Source: Myrica gale (Eukaryota > Streptophyta > Magnoliopsida > Fagales > Myricaceae). Taken from it: a stretch of 64,000 bases of DNA. The notes beneath the pieces were generated by a model. The model was not told the origin of the DNA, searched no databases, and saw only the letters and a program-made list of their open reading frames with translations. Numbering within the stretch: position 1 is the first letter of the stretch; every line of letters begins with the position of its first letter. The translations under genes were made by a program, and so were the position numbers. The DNA is taken from contig OZ005617.1 of the NCBI GenBank assembly GCA_963930655.1, forward strand, positions 9,240,501 through 9,304,500, read 5' to 3'. Below are positions 22,936 to 36,394 of the stretch, piece after piece.

Positions 22936-25900
22936 TCAATTGATCCACTTGCTTCAAATATTGTAGAATCACACATGACAACAACATTTATCTCTTCCAT
23001 ATGTTCTCAAGTCTTTGTGTCTAATGTGCATTACGATTTTATTCCCTGGATTTTAGACTCTGGAGCAACAGAACACATAGTGTGTTCTTCTTCAGCTTTG
23101 GTTACTTCATCAGCCATTGATTCAACAGTTCGATAACCAAATGGAATTTCAGTTTCAGTAACTCATGTTGGATCTGTTCAGCTCTCACCATCACTACTTC
23201 TCACAAATGTGTTGTATATACCTACATTTTAATTAGCCAGCTAACCAAATCAAATGCCTATTACCTTATGATGATCTCAAATTATTGTTTTATCCAGGAC
23301 CGGTATTCATGGAAGATGATTAGGTTGTGTGAACAGAGAAAATGATTGTATTATATTGTTCAAAAGACTTCTTCATTTCCAGATATTCATAATGTTTGCA
23401 AAGTTGATTCCAGCTTTGTTAAATCTAGTTTTGTTGAAAAATCAAAGATTGACCTATGGCATTGTCGATTAGGTCATCTCTCTTCCAATCTTCTTTAGCT
23501 TTTGCATAAAGAATTTCCTATCATTACTCTTAATAAAGGACATTGCAGTTCATGTCATTATGCTAAGCAAACTCGTCTCCCTTTTTCTCCTAGTTCCACT
23601 TGTTCAAATTTTGCTTTTGATCTTTTTCATGTTGACATTTGGGGTCCTTTTTCCACAAAGTCATTAAAATGGTTCTCAGTATTTTTTTACCTCTTATGGA
23701 TAATTTCTCCAAATGCACTTGGATTTTTCTGCTTAAACTCAATCAGATGCACGAAATACACTTATCTCTTTCATCAACTATGTTGCAACTCAATTTGGAT
23801 CCAAAATCAAAACTCTTAGAACTGATAATGGACCCGAATTCATCATACCTCAATTATACTCTTCCAAAGGGAGTTCTCATCAAACTTCTTGTGTTGAAAC
23901 TCTACAACAAAATGGTGTTGTGGAGCGTAACCATCGACACATACTTAATGTGGCTGAAGATTTACAATTTCAAACACATCTCCCTGTTAAATTTTGGAGA
24001 GAGTGTGTTCTTGCTACTGTTTACATCATAAACTACATTTCTTCTCCTATTTTACATAGCAAATCTCCCTATGAACATATTTTTCACTCCTCTCCAGAAT
24101 ACTCAAGACTTAAGGTCTTTGGTTGTCTATGTTATGTCACTACTATCAAGCATAATTGACACAAATTTGATTATTGTGCATGACAACGTATTTTTGTTAG
24201 ATATCCTATTGCTGTAAAAGCCTACAAACTCTATGATCTTACTTCTCATTCAGTTTTTTTTTTTGTGGGATGTTGTTTTCTGTGAAAGGATTTTTCCTTT
24301 TGAATAACTTCCTTTCCTTCAGCAATTGTTATTCCGCCTTCTTATACTCTACCAGTTGCTCGCCCTTTACCGATTGATTTTTCTTCTAATCCTTCTGCTA
24401 CTTTTGACTCTATTCCATTATCTCCCTCTTCTGTTGTTCCTAGACAATCCACTCACATTTGTCAACCAACATCTTATTTGAAGGATTATCATTCCAATTT
24501 GCTCTCTTCTACTACTACCCAAACTTCTTCCGGTATTTCTGATCATAATAAGACAGGTGCTCCTCATCCTCTCTCACATGTTTTGAGATACAATAACCTT
24601 TCTCCTTCCCACCGAAAATTTATCCTCTCCATTACCACTCAAACAAAACCCAAAACCTTTCACCAAGCTTCCCAAAACCCACAATTAGGGGTGGGCAAAA
24701 AACCCGTGACCCGACGACCCGAACCGGACCGACACGTTTCCGACCTGATCGGGGCGGGTTTAGGCGAGTTCAAGTTCAGGTTTATATGTGAAGAAAACTG
24801 AATTTTCGGGTTCGGGTTCGGGTATAGTAACAAACCCGACCTATTACCCGAACCCGAAACCTAATGCCCTCAGCTGAGGCCGGGGTGGTCAAAAACCCGT
24901 GGCCCGACGATCCGAACCTGACTGACCCGTTTCCGACCCGATCGAGGCGGGTTAGGGTTTATATATGAAAAAAAAACCGAATTTTCAGGGTTCGGGTTTA
25001 AAATTTCGAACCCGAACCCGGTTTGCCCAGCCCTACCCACAGTGGTGTGAGGCTACACAAGCTGAACTTTCAACTCTTGAAGACACCCATGCCTGGACTC
25101 TTGTAGACTTACCTCCGGGTAAGACAACAATAGGTTGCAAATGGGTGTATCGAATTAAATATACGGTTGATTGCAGTATAGAAAGATTCAAGGCTCGGCT
25201 TATTGCCAAGGGTTACACCCAAGTTGAGTGTCTTGATTTTATTGACACTTTTTCACTAGTGGATAAACTCATATCTGTTCGAATCCTACTTGCATTTGCA
25301 TCTTCTACGAACTGTTTTTTATATCAACTTGACATCAACAATGCCTTTATCCACAGAGATTTAAAAGAAAAAGTTTATATGGAGATTCCTTAAGGATATA
25401 TCCCAGCCGCATCTCACAAGGTTTGCAAGCTTCAAAAATCACTCTATGGCTTAAAACAAGCCTCTCGACAGTGGTTTTCCAAGCTTTCTACCTTTCTAAT
25501 CTCTAATGGTTTTGAACAATCAAAATCTAATTATTCATTATTCATTAAGGCTGACAGTTCTCATTTTATGGCTTTGTTAGTGTACGTTGATGATATTCTT
25601 ATTACAAGCACTGATATGGCATCCATTGATGTTATCAAAAGCTTGTTACTGAATCAGTTCAAGATTAAAGATCTTGGCATTCCAAATTTTTTCTGGGCAT
25701 AGAACTTGCTAGATCATCCAAAGACATTTCTATTTGTCAGAGAAAATATGTTTTGGACTTGCTTGAAGACACTGGCTTTCTCAGTTGCAAGGCTGCCAAG
25801 ACACCACTTGAGCAACATCAGAAATTTTCAGCACATGATGGTGATCTACTTCTTGAACCATCGTTGTATCGCAGGATGGTTGGCAAGCTCTTATATTTAA

Positions 25901-26750
25901 CTTTGACCGGGCCGAATTTATCTCATGTTCACATTCTTACTCAGTTTATGGACAAGCCACACACTCCTCATTTGGCTGCTGTCCACCATGTCCTACGGTA
26001 TCTCAAGTCTTGCCCTAGTCAAGGTTTATTTTATTCCTCTTCTTCTGAGCTTCATCTTAAGGCCTTTTGTGATTCTGTCTAGGCTGATTGTCCGGATACT
26101 AGAAGATCACTTATTGGTTTTTGCATCTTTCTTAGCTCCTCACTGGTTTCCTGTAAGTGCAATAAACAACCTACCATCTCTAGGTCCTCTGCAGAATCAA
26201 AATATAGAGCTATGACTGCTACATGTGAAATTCAGTGGTTGTTTTAATTGCTTTCTGATTTTCGTGTCTCACATTCCAAACTTGCTTTACTCTTCTGTGC
26301 TAATAGGCTGCTTTACACATTGCCGCAAATCCTATGTTCCATGAACGAATAAAGCATATTGATCTAGACTGCCACTTTGTTCGGGAGAAGCTTCAGCATA
26401 ACATCATTCGGCCTTTACATGTCTATTCTGCCAATCAGCTTAGTGATTTGTTTACAAAGCAACTTGGTCTTTGACAGTTTCACTATTTGTTGGCCAAGAT
26501 GGGTGTTCTCACTCCATCTTGAGGGGGGCTGATGAATATAACAATGTAACCAAAGCAGAGTCGTTTTGTATTAGTTAGATTTATGTTAGTTGGTTAGAAA
26601 GTGAGTCGGTGAAGACCACTTCGCAGTTGCTTGTATTTTTCTTCTATAAATACTTGCAGACTTAGCTAAATAAAAATTACAAGAGTAATTCATTTGGCTC
26701 TTCTCTCTTGGCAAACATCAATTCTTCAACTTCATTTTCTTTTCTTAACA
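22936..26750 (+). mobile_element. Ty1/Copia retrotransposon, Ale-like, protease to 3' LTR
   Basis: Plus-strand fossil. Parts in Copia order: protease (about 23040, ILDSGATEH), GAG-pre-integrase (WHCRLGH, about 23458), integrase (about 23500-24160), reverse transcriptase (about 25040-25700, YVDDILI), RNase H (about 25850-26460), a polypurine tract GAGGGGGGC at 26521-26529, and a 221-bp LTR at 26530-26750 (TGATGAAT...TTAACA). The 5' LTR and gag are not present. It is broken, with roughly ten breaks. It carries a hAT-type insertion. Age cannot be set without its second LTR. Confidence 0.9.
24686..25035. mobile_element. hAT-type non-autonomous element (350 bp) inside the Copia element
   Basis: Terminal inverted repeats TAGGGGTGGGCAAA (left) and TTTGCCCAGCCCTA (right). 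Flanking 8-bp target duplication CCCACAAT (24678-24685) and CCCACAGT (25036-25043), one mismatch. The body is two diverged direct halves (about 24686-24880 and 24885-25035), both rich in GACCCGA and CGGGTTCGGG words. Confidence 0.85.
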
Positions 26751-26885
26751 GGTTCCCTCAGACTCTCGATCACTTCTCTCCCTATGTACCTCTCGCTCTC
26801 TCGCTCTCTCGCTCTCTTTCGGATTAAATGGGACTTGTTTTGGTAAATTGATGCATGGAATTTGATTCATGCTCTGTATTCTCAG

Positions 26886-27286
26886 GATCACCATAAATGT
26901 CAGCAGCGTTACTATGAATTCCTGGACTACTTCCGGCTTCCAAATGGACCGATCTTTCTGAAAATTTGTGGTGAAGGTCCACGCATTGGTATAGCCAACG
27001 ACTATCTGAATTGCAGAATGGCGAGTGCAGAGAATTTTCTTCTATCTTCATCTTGCATGTTGACCTTAAGTGTGTGTGTGCAGTTTGAGATTGATGGTGA
27101 TTTCTTGTAATTTCTGGCAGACGCTGCTGTTACTGCGGTAGGCAAGGCTTATTTTCCAGTTCTATTGGTATATTCACTTTTCACAAATTAGTGAAATTTT
27201 TATGTTTTATATTTCAGTTTCAATATGGGAATCCAGACAAACTGTGCTCCCCGCTTGTTCAAGCAAAGAAGGATGGAGACAATTTG
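26886..27286 (+). pseudogene. Serine carboxypeptidase S28 (EDA2-like) exon fragments
   Basis: Three exon-like pieces with splice signals. 26886-about 27012 gives QQRYYEFLDYFRLPNGPIF and KICGEGPRIGIANDYL after a CAG acceptor. 27121-27137 gives DAAVTA with AG before and GT after. 27218-27286 gives FQYGNPDKLCSPLVQAKKDG after TTTCAG. All match plant S28 (prolyl carboxypeptidase family, EDA2 type) in order, but the exons between the first and second, which would carry the catalytic serine, are missing. It cannot encode an active peptidase. It lies inside the inverted-repeat element at 19070-27620, which explains its isolation. Confidence 0.8.
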
Positions 27287-28041
27287 GTGTTATGCTCCAA
27301 TTTTTCTTTATCAGTTTGGTTCTTGATCTGGTGAATTCTTTGAAACATCATTGGTTTGCCTTGTAGACAATTTAGTGTTATGCTCCTATTTTTCCTTATT
27401 AGTATGGTTGAGAGAGATAGTGCATTTCCACGTGGCAGTACACGATTGATTGAGTGTATGTAGACCTCCGTTAGTCACGTCGACATAAAACGTTAAAGTG
27501 GTGAGCCACACTAACGGAGACTTTTTTAGAAAAAATATAAAGTACAAGGACCAGATTCATCCAAGTTGAAAGTACAATAACTTTTTTGGGAAAACGTTAA
27601 ACCACAAGGACCTCTCGAGTGAGGATAAATTTCTACAAAACAAAAAACAAGCGTCAAGAAAAGAGGCACATATCACAACACGCTATGGTTAAGCAAATCA
27701 TTTGAAGGGCCAGGAAGAAATGTTCAAAGTAAGGAGTAAATCCAAATACGACAAACTAAATTTCAGATAATCCACATTCAAACACCAAAACGTCAGCAAC
27801 TACCAATGTCAGATCCATATAATTTGAAGCCACCACTACAGAAGTCACGGAACGCCCCATACTCTACTTGAGAAAGTCAGACAGGAGTCAACAAACAAGA
27901 AAAAAAAAGTCCTAGGAGTTTATTCATAAAACCCAGAATCATGAAACATGACCACAGCAGTATTCACAAATTCATGTCGACACATTTTCAGCATGCAACC
28001 CCTCGAGCACCACCATATCTGAACACAGCAATGTCCCTCGA

Positions 28042-31000
28042 TCAATTGAAGGCATCCTGAACCTCTTCTACACTAGGTTTTGCCGCTTCCTGTCCACACT
28101 TAGGATCACACTTTGATTTCAATGGCACCTGCATCAGCCAGTAATGTGTGTTACAATATTAACTTCGTACGATCCTCGAGCAGTGCCTGAATGTATATTT
28201 TAGATATAACTTACATTATGACTCAAACGCTGCATTTGTCACTTGGAAGAAAGAGCAGAAATGAACAATACATTAAATACCAAAAGCTATCTGTGATCCC
28301 TAAACTCAATCAAGTCTCCGACAACTGCTACTCCTAATAAAAAAAACCTTTCCATTGACAAGGAGGAACAGCAAATTGTATCAGGTAGAAATGGTTAGGG
28401 TACATTAGAAAAGATGGATACTAGTTAAAATTAGAATAGGGTCACTGGCCTCAAATGCAAATGGTTTTCTGCCTACAGCAGCCAGTCAATCAAAGAGGCT
28501 CAAAATAAAATAATGGTTTGGTAATGGAGAAGAGTTGCATTGGATTTCTATTTACCAAGCAATCCATCGTTCCAAATTCACAGGCTATAAGACAAAAGAA
28601 GTATATATGGGGGTTGAGTGCCATGTACTGTCATGGTAGGTCAGACAAACTATTGATCAGATGAGAAGTCATTGAACTGTGTAACATGGTCAAGCCATTT
28701 GCTAATTTTTTTTTTTTTGGGCAAGTCCATTTCCAAAGTTCTCACTAGTAAAAAATAGTGTAAGAAATCATTTGGGTATCCATACAATCAAGGAAATCAT
28801 GTTGTCATGTATACAATCTAGTTCAAGTTACATCTGGGGTAAATTCTTTGTTGGGGTAACACCACTAAGAAAAATTTTCATTGGGTTAATATTTTACCCA
28901 TCCACCATTGGATTACATATTCCCCCAATACCTAACATGCAGGTCAAAATAGAATGCCATTTGCCAGAAAATCCATAAATTCCCATATCCTATCTATTTT
29001 TAACTTATGGAACCTAAATCCATGACGCATACTCCAAACCAAACTATGACGAATTCATTACTCCCCAATAAATTTAACTCCTGGCAAAAAACATGCTCAG
29101 ACCCAAAATTCACCTACAGAAAGAGAACTCCAGACAGTTGACCTAGCTTGACCATATAATCAAGAAATACTTTTGTCACTATTTTGTAAAAGTAAAATCT
29201 CCACCCACCAGTTCATGGTAGGCTGCACTTTTTGATGTGTATAATGAAATTACCGCTTGCAATAAGTTATCACTATAGACTAAGAACAGACAATAACTTT
29301 TCAAAACAACCACACTGCGGATGTACCATTGTACCTTGCATTGAAGATTTGTGATTGTAGACCTCAACAAAGTATCTCCAACTATCAATCTCAACCTTTT
29401 GATAAACTCATCACGACCTATATTCTTTGCCTGTTAAATTTCCAACAGGAAAAGTGCATGAAACAGTGAACACAACTCGATCAAAAGAAAGGATCTGGAG
29501 ACTGAGGGTGGATGTTAAGCAAAACAGCAACACCACTGGTTCTAACGTACCCTGAATGAGTCGTAATGCATATTAATCAGTTCCATAGTCTTGGGAGAAA
29601 CTTTATTTGAAATAGCAGTAAACAACATGGGGAAAGGCATCCAAGCAGATTTAGGAGCTCTTGTAGTGCTTGAACCTAGACTAGCAGCTTTCTCCTCAGC
29701 TCTCCCAGAATCTGACGTAGGTTGGCTAACGCTCTCCTAAGAGAGAAGAAAGTAAAACGTTCAAAACAGTTCTAATTGCAAGTTTGGCATACAATAACAT
29801 CATGTACTGCAAGTTCTAAAACAAATCATCCCTGACAACTCTTAACTAATTCTACACCAAGCAATTAAATCCAACATTAACTTTGTGAAGGCAAGGGTAA
29901 TTGAACTTTCTTATAATGGTTCAAAAATTCATATACACACATTGTCCAATTAATCAGATGCGCATGCAAAATATGAGGATACTCTCTTACAATTTTACAA
30001 AAATTAAAAACAATGCACATTCTCAAGTTTAATAACAAGTGCATGCTACCAGAGAACGAATATGCATGACAGCCACCTTAAAGCTATCTAGGGCGCCCAA
30101 AATAAGTGCTGAAAAGAACTTTAGGGAAGCAAAATAAGTGCTGGAAAGAACTTTAGGCAAGGGTTTCTAATAGTACGGTATAAAACAAGACACTTTTAAC
30201 CAGCAACACCAGCACCATTATGAAAGCTCAACTGCAACACGAAAACTACAAAATAACCATTTTTTTTTCTTTTGTTTTTCAATAAGTAATAAAAAAGTTA
30301 ACATCGCCAGAAAAGAACACTCTTTAGTAAAAGAACTACTTTCAGAATCAAATACTTTGTAATCAACCCACAAATAGAAGAATTTCCACCAGTATACGCA
30401 TATTAAAATTAAAACACTCTAGCTCATACATGACACACAATTATCAGGTCAATGAAAGGAATACAAGAGTGTTCTTTAATTTCATAAAAAACAATTAAGA
30501 GAAATTCTTCTTCACTTGACATTTCGCAGATGCCATACAGCATTCAATGAGAATGCAGCTCGCTTCTGGATTCAAAATTTTGAGCAACAAATTCTCAGTT
30601 GGAATTTTCAATGCATCCAAAGCTTATTCTTGAAAGCAATAAAATTCACAGATTTAGCAGCTGTCAGACATGTCTAATTAGCCATTACATTTCACAAATG
30701 CTGTATCCAACAACATTATAAAAACCAGAATAAGTAGGCACGAAATTAAGAACCACGTAACAAATTAACACACTGACCACATCCACTGCAGAAGACTCTA
30801 GAGGTGGGGCTCGAGGAATCCGACAAGATGCAGTAATCCCAGAAATATCGTGCTTATTCTCACTTCCAAACAAATTCCCTGTACGAACAACATAAAGGAC
30901 TAGCGATCAAGTACAAAAAAGAGCTTCAAGAAAAAATCCATTGTATCCATACAGCATCCGCAGTGGAGACAGCTGGCTATCTCAAGGAACAGTGATCAAT

Positions 31001-33514
31001 CATCTCTTGAATGTATCAAAGCCCAACCAAGAGGAGATATCAACGATCCATGGATGAAGCCCAGTTTTCTAAGACTAAGAACATCTAAACCTTTTCCATC
31101 CATGTTTGAAACAGCAATTAAGCAATTGACCAGCTAGTCCAGTTCTGATCAATTGAATAGCTTGACTATCATGTTATATAAGCTCCTAAGATAACATGAG
31201 ATCAGAAGTTCTTATAACATATCCGGGAAAAGGGAAATGATCTTGAAACAGAAGAGCAGTATAAAGGAGTGGTATTTCACCTTCAGCTTGTGAAGGAATC
31301 TTGAAACTGACAACAAATTCTGGATAGATGTGTGTGTTCATATTCATAGTCCAGATTATATAAAACTTTGGATTTTGAAGATCATCCACTCCACTATCAT
31401 AATCCTTGCAACTGGGACGGTATTGCTCAGTGCCAGGAAAAACAGCCTCCATGTTCCCCATTATCACTCGACAAAATACCACGTGCCGTACCCCATTTTC
31501 GTCAACATCACAATGACTGACACTGTAATTGAATGAAAAGTTCAATCTTCTCTGAAGTAATTAACAGAATCATGCAGATGTAAGTTGTAACACAGTGATG
31601 AGGACGATGACAGTGAGTACTACAAATTTCTTCTTTTTTTCCCTTTTTTTTTGGAACTAAAAAGACTAAACAACAGCAACCCAGCATAACGCATGCAATG
31701 TGTTTCTTAAGGAAAATGGTATAATCCACTCTCACTGTCAAACAATGAATGATATTTCCTTCTTTTTTTGAACAGTCTAAAGAAATATTATAGGTTTTGG
31801 AAAACGGATGCATTTGTATATTTAACTCCCATTAATCTTTGAGTGAAACCTCCTTTTTCTGGGCTCATCTAACCGTCTTCATAAAGAGTGCTAGTTTTAG
31901 GAAACTACATGTCATTTGTAACTTTCCATCTGTTTTGTACGGCAAATAGTGATAAGAATGACAAAAAAACAATGACAGTGATAAGACGAATGTTTTTATC
32001 ATCAAAGCAACAGACTTAAACCAGGAACAAATCCTGGACAGGCGACCCCCCTAGTTTATCTGTTCTCTATGGTAACCATACAGACCATAACGTATTCCAG
32101 TAATGTATCACATTTTTCTCCTTTTTGAGTAATAAATGTAGTACTGCCAGAACAAAAGGTGGCCAGTTGCACCCAATAAAGCGACAAGAATCCTAGAGTG
32201 CACAGAAAACCTCAAACTTCTCTTCCTGAGAGGTTGTTAGCAAACCATTGCGTTCTCCGTGGCTCAAAGTTCTCGCCATTACTGCTGACACATTAAGCTG
32301 TACACTTGTATAATTTAACTAATAGACTGGAAGACAACACCAAACCTGGTGTAAGAGCTGTTAGCAGCTGAGAGATGAACACCATTGCCATAAATAGACT
32401 TGATTGCGGAGGGTCCACAATGACCAAGACCATGCATCATTAATGTAGGCAGCTCCCCTTTAGAAGAAGCAAGCCAAGCATACCGAACATTTGCATCCCC
32501 CCGATACTTCTTGGTCAGTTCTAACTGCTTCTGGAAAAGCTCAAAACGAACTAGCGTTGAAGTACTTGAGCAATTGTTTATTTGAAGAATGTCAGCACTA
32601 CAGGAAGCACTCATGCCTGTAAGGAACATCTTCTGTACAGCATCACAGTCAAATTCTTTGTTTGCATGTTCAGGGACAATTACTAAATCTGCTGCCATCT
32701 GTTTATTATCCTGAACAGCCTCATAAACTTTTGCATGAGGTTCCCGATTGGTACTGTCCTCAACGTCTATCGCGTAGTGGTTGGTAGCAGGATTATGCTT
32801 GAGTTGAACATGTTTAACTAGAACATTTGACTCCCCACTACATTCCATCAGCTTAGACTGATCCAATCCATTTATTTCAATCTCCAGCAGTAGCTTGATC
32901 TCTTGAGACCTAAAGGGCTCCCCATAAGCTTGGTCATTATATCTCCCACTTTCTGGTTGATGGCCATCAAAGGGTTCACTTTCATCTGCATATATTTCTG
33001 GAAAGAAGCAGCTACCTGCTTCATCAATCCAAGCAATGGGATTCTGTAAACCTGTTTTAAAGTCCATTTGAAACATATGTAAAAAATCAAGCACAAAATG
33101 ATGGCCACTAATCTCAACCTCCATAGCAGCCTTCTTCGCCTGAAAATCTTCCCGAACCATATCAACAATAACCTGAGGATAATCAATCCATTCACCATTA
33201 TGATAAAACATTAGACGCTTTGGTGTCCCAGTTTTCATATAATTTGAATAGCATCTGAGCAAGGATCTTCCTACGTTAGACCCATGACTCATTATCTTGC
33301 TTTCAGACACAATACTCATGAGCTTGCTTTTGTACCCATGCAATTTCCTTCGCTTGCCAAGCTTACTTTCCAACAAATCCAAAGTGGACCCCTGTGGTAA
33401 TTTTGTTCGGTTAACTCCATTAATAAATGCAGCAAAGTGGGTTGCACGTTTTCTTTTTGAGTTGATCACAACTTTCCGAGTTCTATCCAATGCCTTTGCG
33501 ATCTTTGCTTCCAT
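28042..33514 (-). CDS. RCD1: RCD1/SRO1-like protein, copy 2 (WWE-PARP-RST)
   Basis: Coding exons (high to low): 33514-32346, 31516-31281, 30878-30778, 29736-29551, 29430-29335 and 28128-28042; 1875 bp, 624 residues, all borders GT-AG and the same phases as copy 1. Domains: basic KRKR and GKRRKL motifs near the start, WWE (about 75-165), PARP-like (about 305-470, with [14 protein letters not shown] and [19 protein letters not shown]), RST (about 530-595, [17 protein letters not shown]). As in copy 1, GVHLSAA replaces the catalytic tyrosine, in line with a non-catalytic PARP fold. The last exon gives [15 protein letters not shown] and ends EEVQDAFN. Introns are compact and free of transposons, so this may be the better expressed copy, which is inference. 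Family assignment is firm; RCD1 versus SRO1 naming is not. Confidence 0.92.
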
Positions 33515-35039
33515 GTCTTTCTACCTCACCAATATCTATCTGCAAGTCTAAATTTAAAATCTCATATCTCAACTATACAACAAATATACAACTCTAGCTC
33601 TGAAGTCCTGCAAAAACTGTACCATTTTGGAAGACCCTGACAATTGCAAAAAAGTTAGAATATATGCGGTCTCATGTAGAATCCCAATTGGTAAATCAAA
33701 CGACTGACAAAAAAGCATTTATTCACACATTACATTCATCGATAAACCCATTACATGAATTAAACCAAAAACCAAACATTGGAGGATGTCTATAAATCAC
33801 AGGCATCATGCAATATATTCAAATGATCAATCAAAGTGAGACAAAAGCATGTGCTCATAGAGGAGCCATTGCAGCTCCATCTATGTTTGGTTGTGTGAAC
33901 GTCATTTGCTCGTGGCGGGCCAGAGAGAGAGAGAGAGTAAAGTTAATGGTGGTAGGCTTTGCTACGTCAACTATACGTCTCTCTACCTCAACCTCAACCC
34001 TTACAGGCCTATGAAGGAAGAAGCTTATGAGGTTAGTACAACTTAATTTTATGAGACCACCTCTATATATGGCTTGTCAGTCTTCTTAGAATTGTTGAAC
34101 TTATATATTAATCTTTGTTTGCTTTGGATCAGAAGAAAGGGTTTGTAGGATTCTTAGCTCAGGTTGACGGGAAAGCATCGATCAAAGAAGAGGTGTGTAA
34201 TTCTCAGACAAGTTGGATAAACTCAAATTAAGTGGAGCTTCTGATACGAAACAGCTCTAGCTACTTTATTGTTAATCTGCGTGGGTAATTGTGTCTGCTT
34301 GTTTGGATATGGATTGAACTTTTGATTTCCTCGAATAGACAAAACTTTGTCATTATTTTCCTTTCCAAGCAATATTCCTCAATAATTAATTAAGACAGCC
34401 AGTTAACGGCCACTACAATTTTTTCTGTTGCAATAATCAAGACGCGAAAACTTATGATCTTACCATATATTCAATAGATTACTGCAATTGTAAATCACCA
34501 GACAGCTTGTGGCTAATGATGTTAGAATTGCAAATTGTAGTTCACAATGGAATGTTCGATAGAGTATCATTTTTTTTTGCCATGACAATATTTCTAAAAT
34601 TGCTTTAGCATCACAAACTTCTGTGAGTGAACTTGGGGCTTCTAATCATCACTTTCTTTTTTCTTTGTGGGATAAAATTTGGTATCAGGATTCCCATCTT
34701 CAAACTACTACTGGGCAGAGTATATTCGACTTTCAGTACTTTCTTTTTTTGCTCGAAAAATAGTCTCGTTACAGATCAAAGTTTACTTACCAGAACTTTT
34801 AAAAAGCCGTCTTAAGAGTATTAAAAGGAGAGAGAGAGAGAGACTGCGCGTGTGTGAACGCTGCAAATATTCCGATAAGAGATTTGAATGGGCCGCGAGG
34901 TGAGCTTAGCGACAAGACTGACCTCTGGGCCCATCAAGTTTGTATTTTGTTTTTCATCCAAATGACATTTTTCAATGCTGTGGGTCTGGTTGATGTGGTC
35001 CTATTATCTATAGATTAGATTATATTTTTTCCATCAGTT

Positions 35040-35305
35040 TTTTTTATAAGTAAGCCAATCTTATTAGAGGAAAAGAAAGATGACAGTACAAGAGACTATA
35101 CTGACAACAACTAAAGCATACACGCTAGAAAACTAATAAAATCCGGAAAATCCACAAAAGGGCAGCCTAAAACCGAATTAGCCCATAGAAAAAGAGAATG
35201 CAACACAAAACCCCCCAGCCTAACCAAAGACTCCACCCTATCTTCAAAACATCTCCCATTTCTCTCCCTCCATAAACACCACCAGATGCATGCTGGGATC
35301 ATTTT
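35040..35305 (-). mobile_element. Short 5'-truncated LINE in the 5' intron of RCD1 copy 2
   Basis: The minus strand reads [20 protein letters not shown] (zf-RVT end), then a 3' UTR with CTCTTGTACTGTC and AATAAGATTGGCTTACTTAT followed by an A-run (the T-run at 35039-35047). Same 3' tail family as 11326-11918 and 14521. Copy 1 has no insertion here. Confidence 0.85.
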
Positions 35306-35420
35306 CCATCTGGTGGTGTTTAAAAAGAGAAACTTTTTCCTTTTTAAAAAGAGAAACTTTTTAAAAAGGAAAAAGTTGGGATCATTTCTCTCTCTTTTTA
35401 AAAAGAGAAACTTTTTCCTT
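35300..35420. repeat. Rearranged LINE integration scar with palindrome and tandem copies
   Basis: ACACCACCAGATG and its complement CATCTGGTGGTGT flank GGGATCATTTTC. TTTTTAAAAAGAGAAACTTT then appears three times, with an inverted GGAAAAAGTTGGGATCATTT between copies. Copy 1 has this host word only once (13739-13765). Confidence 0.75.
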
Positions 35421-36394
35421 CAAATACTGACTCGTAAAAAGAAGCAATGAGCCAACAATGCTTGCATCAAAGATATAAATGAAACAGACCGTTTCAAGAA
35501 ACTTCAAGTAAAAATTAAACAGACTATTCACAGATGACTAATAAGCTTGTATAGCTGATAGCTCTATCACTAACTAAGAAGTGAGAGGAAACAATAACAT
35601 AGCACTTTCCTCTGTCCATAAAAGTAGTTCGTAGTATGAAACATGATCCCTGCACTAAAAGTACAGTACAATTTATATCATATGTCGTAATTAGGATAGC
35701 CATGATTAAGAAACATGGTCTCTGCTATATATATCTTGGGAGTAAGTCTAGTAAGTCTAGAAAGTAAAGATTAATCCATGCAATTGTAGAACAAGTGGAC
35801 AACAATTAACAACGGTCAAAAGATGGTAAAAATAACTCTAGCATGCTTAACACATTTTTAATAAAAAGATCATAAGAAAATGACACAAAATATTAACCGG
35901 AGGACTGGTACATACCTAGTACTGCTGTAAGTGTTCATGACGTGCATGTTCCTCTTCTGTATTACCTCAACAAAACTCAAAGAAGAAAATCCACTTTCTT
36001 ATTAACCTTGCAGCGCGAGCCAGCTCTGCTCTAATAATAGCATTCATCCACTAAACGGTCGCAAAACTTCAATTCCTTGAAATGGATAATTTCTTGTCAA
36101 TAGAAATAATTCTGCAAAACTAATTACCAAAACAAAATAATGAAAAACTCAATCAATTACTCCCGGTGTCTTCCCAATTCCAATTTTGTTAGGACAAGTT
36201 TGAGACTATCAAATAAAATACTCTCCAAAATAGCCTATCCAAAGGAATCCCCACCTCCCAGTCCTATTCTAGTAATCTAATCGAAGACCCATATATTTCA
36301 TCTATTTTCCCCTTGAAAAGGGTCTCCCACAGTTGCCCCTACCTCTGAAAGATATCGGAATGCTCAAAGAACTCTATCAACCACCACGTCTTAC

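Larger units (their letters stand above)
19070..27620. mobile_element. Long-terminal-inverted-repeat DNA element (MULE/Pack-MULE-like), split by later insertions
   Basis: The two arms, about 19070-19275 and 27425-27620, are inverted copies of roughly 200 bp (shared words: AACTTGGATGAAT and its complement, CCACTTTAA and its complement, GTACTGCCACATGG against CCACGTGGCAGTAC). Between them, after removing the LTR elements (19680-26750), about 1.1 kb remains and carries exons of an S28 peptidase gene. Long arms and captured exons suggest a Mutator-type element. Exact ends and target duplication are unclear, and no transposase is seen. Confidence 0.55.

Noticed and set aside
26824-27051. Minus-strand frame of 75 codons
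   Set aside because: Antisense to the S28 peptidase exon, which has clear splice sites and family resemblance.
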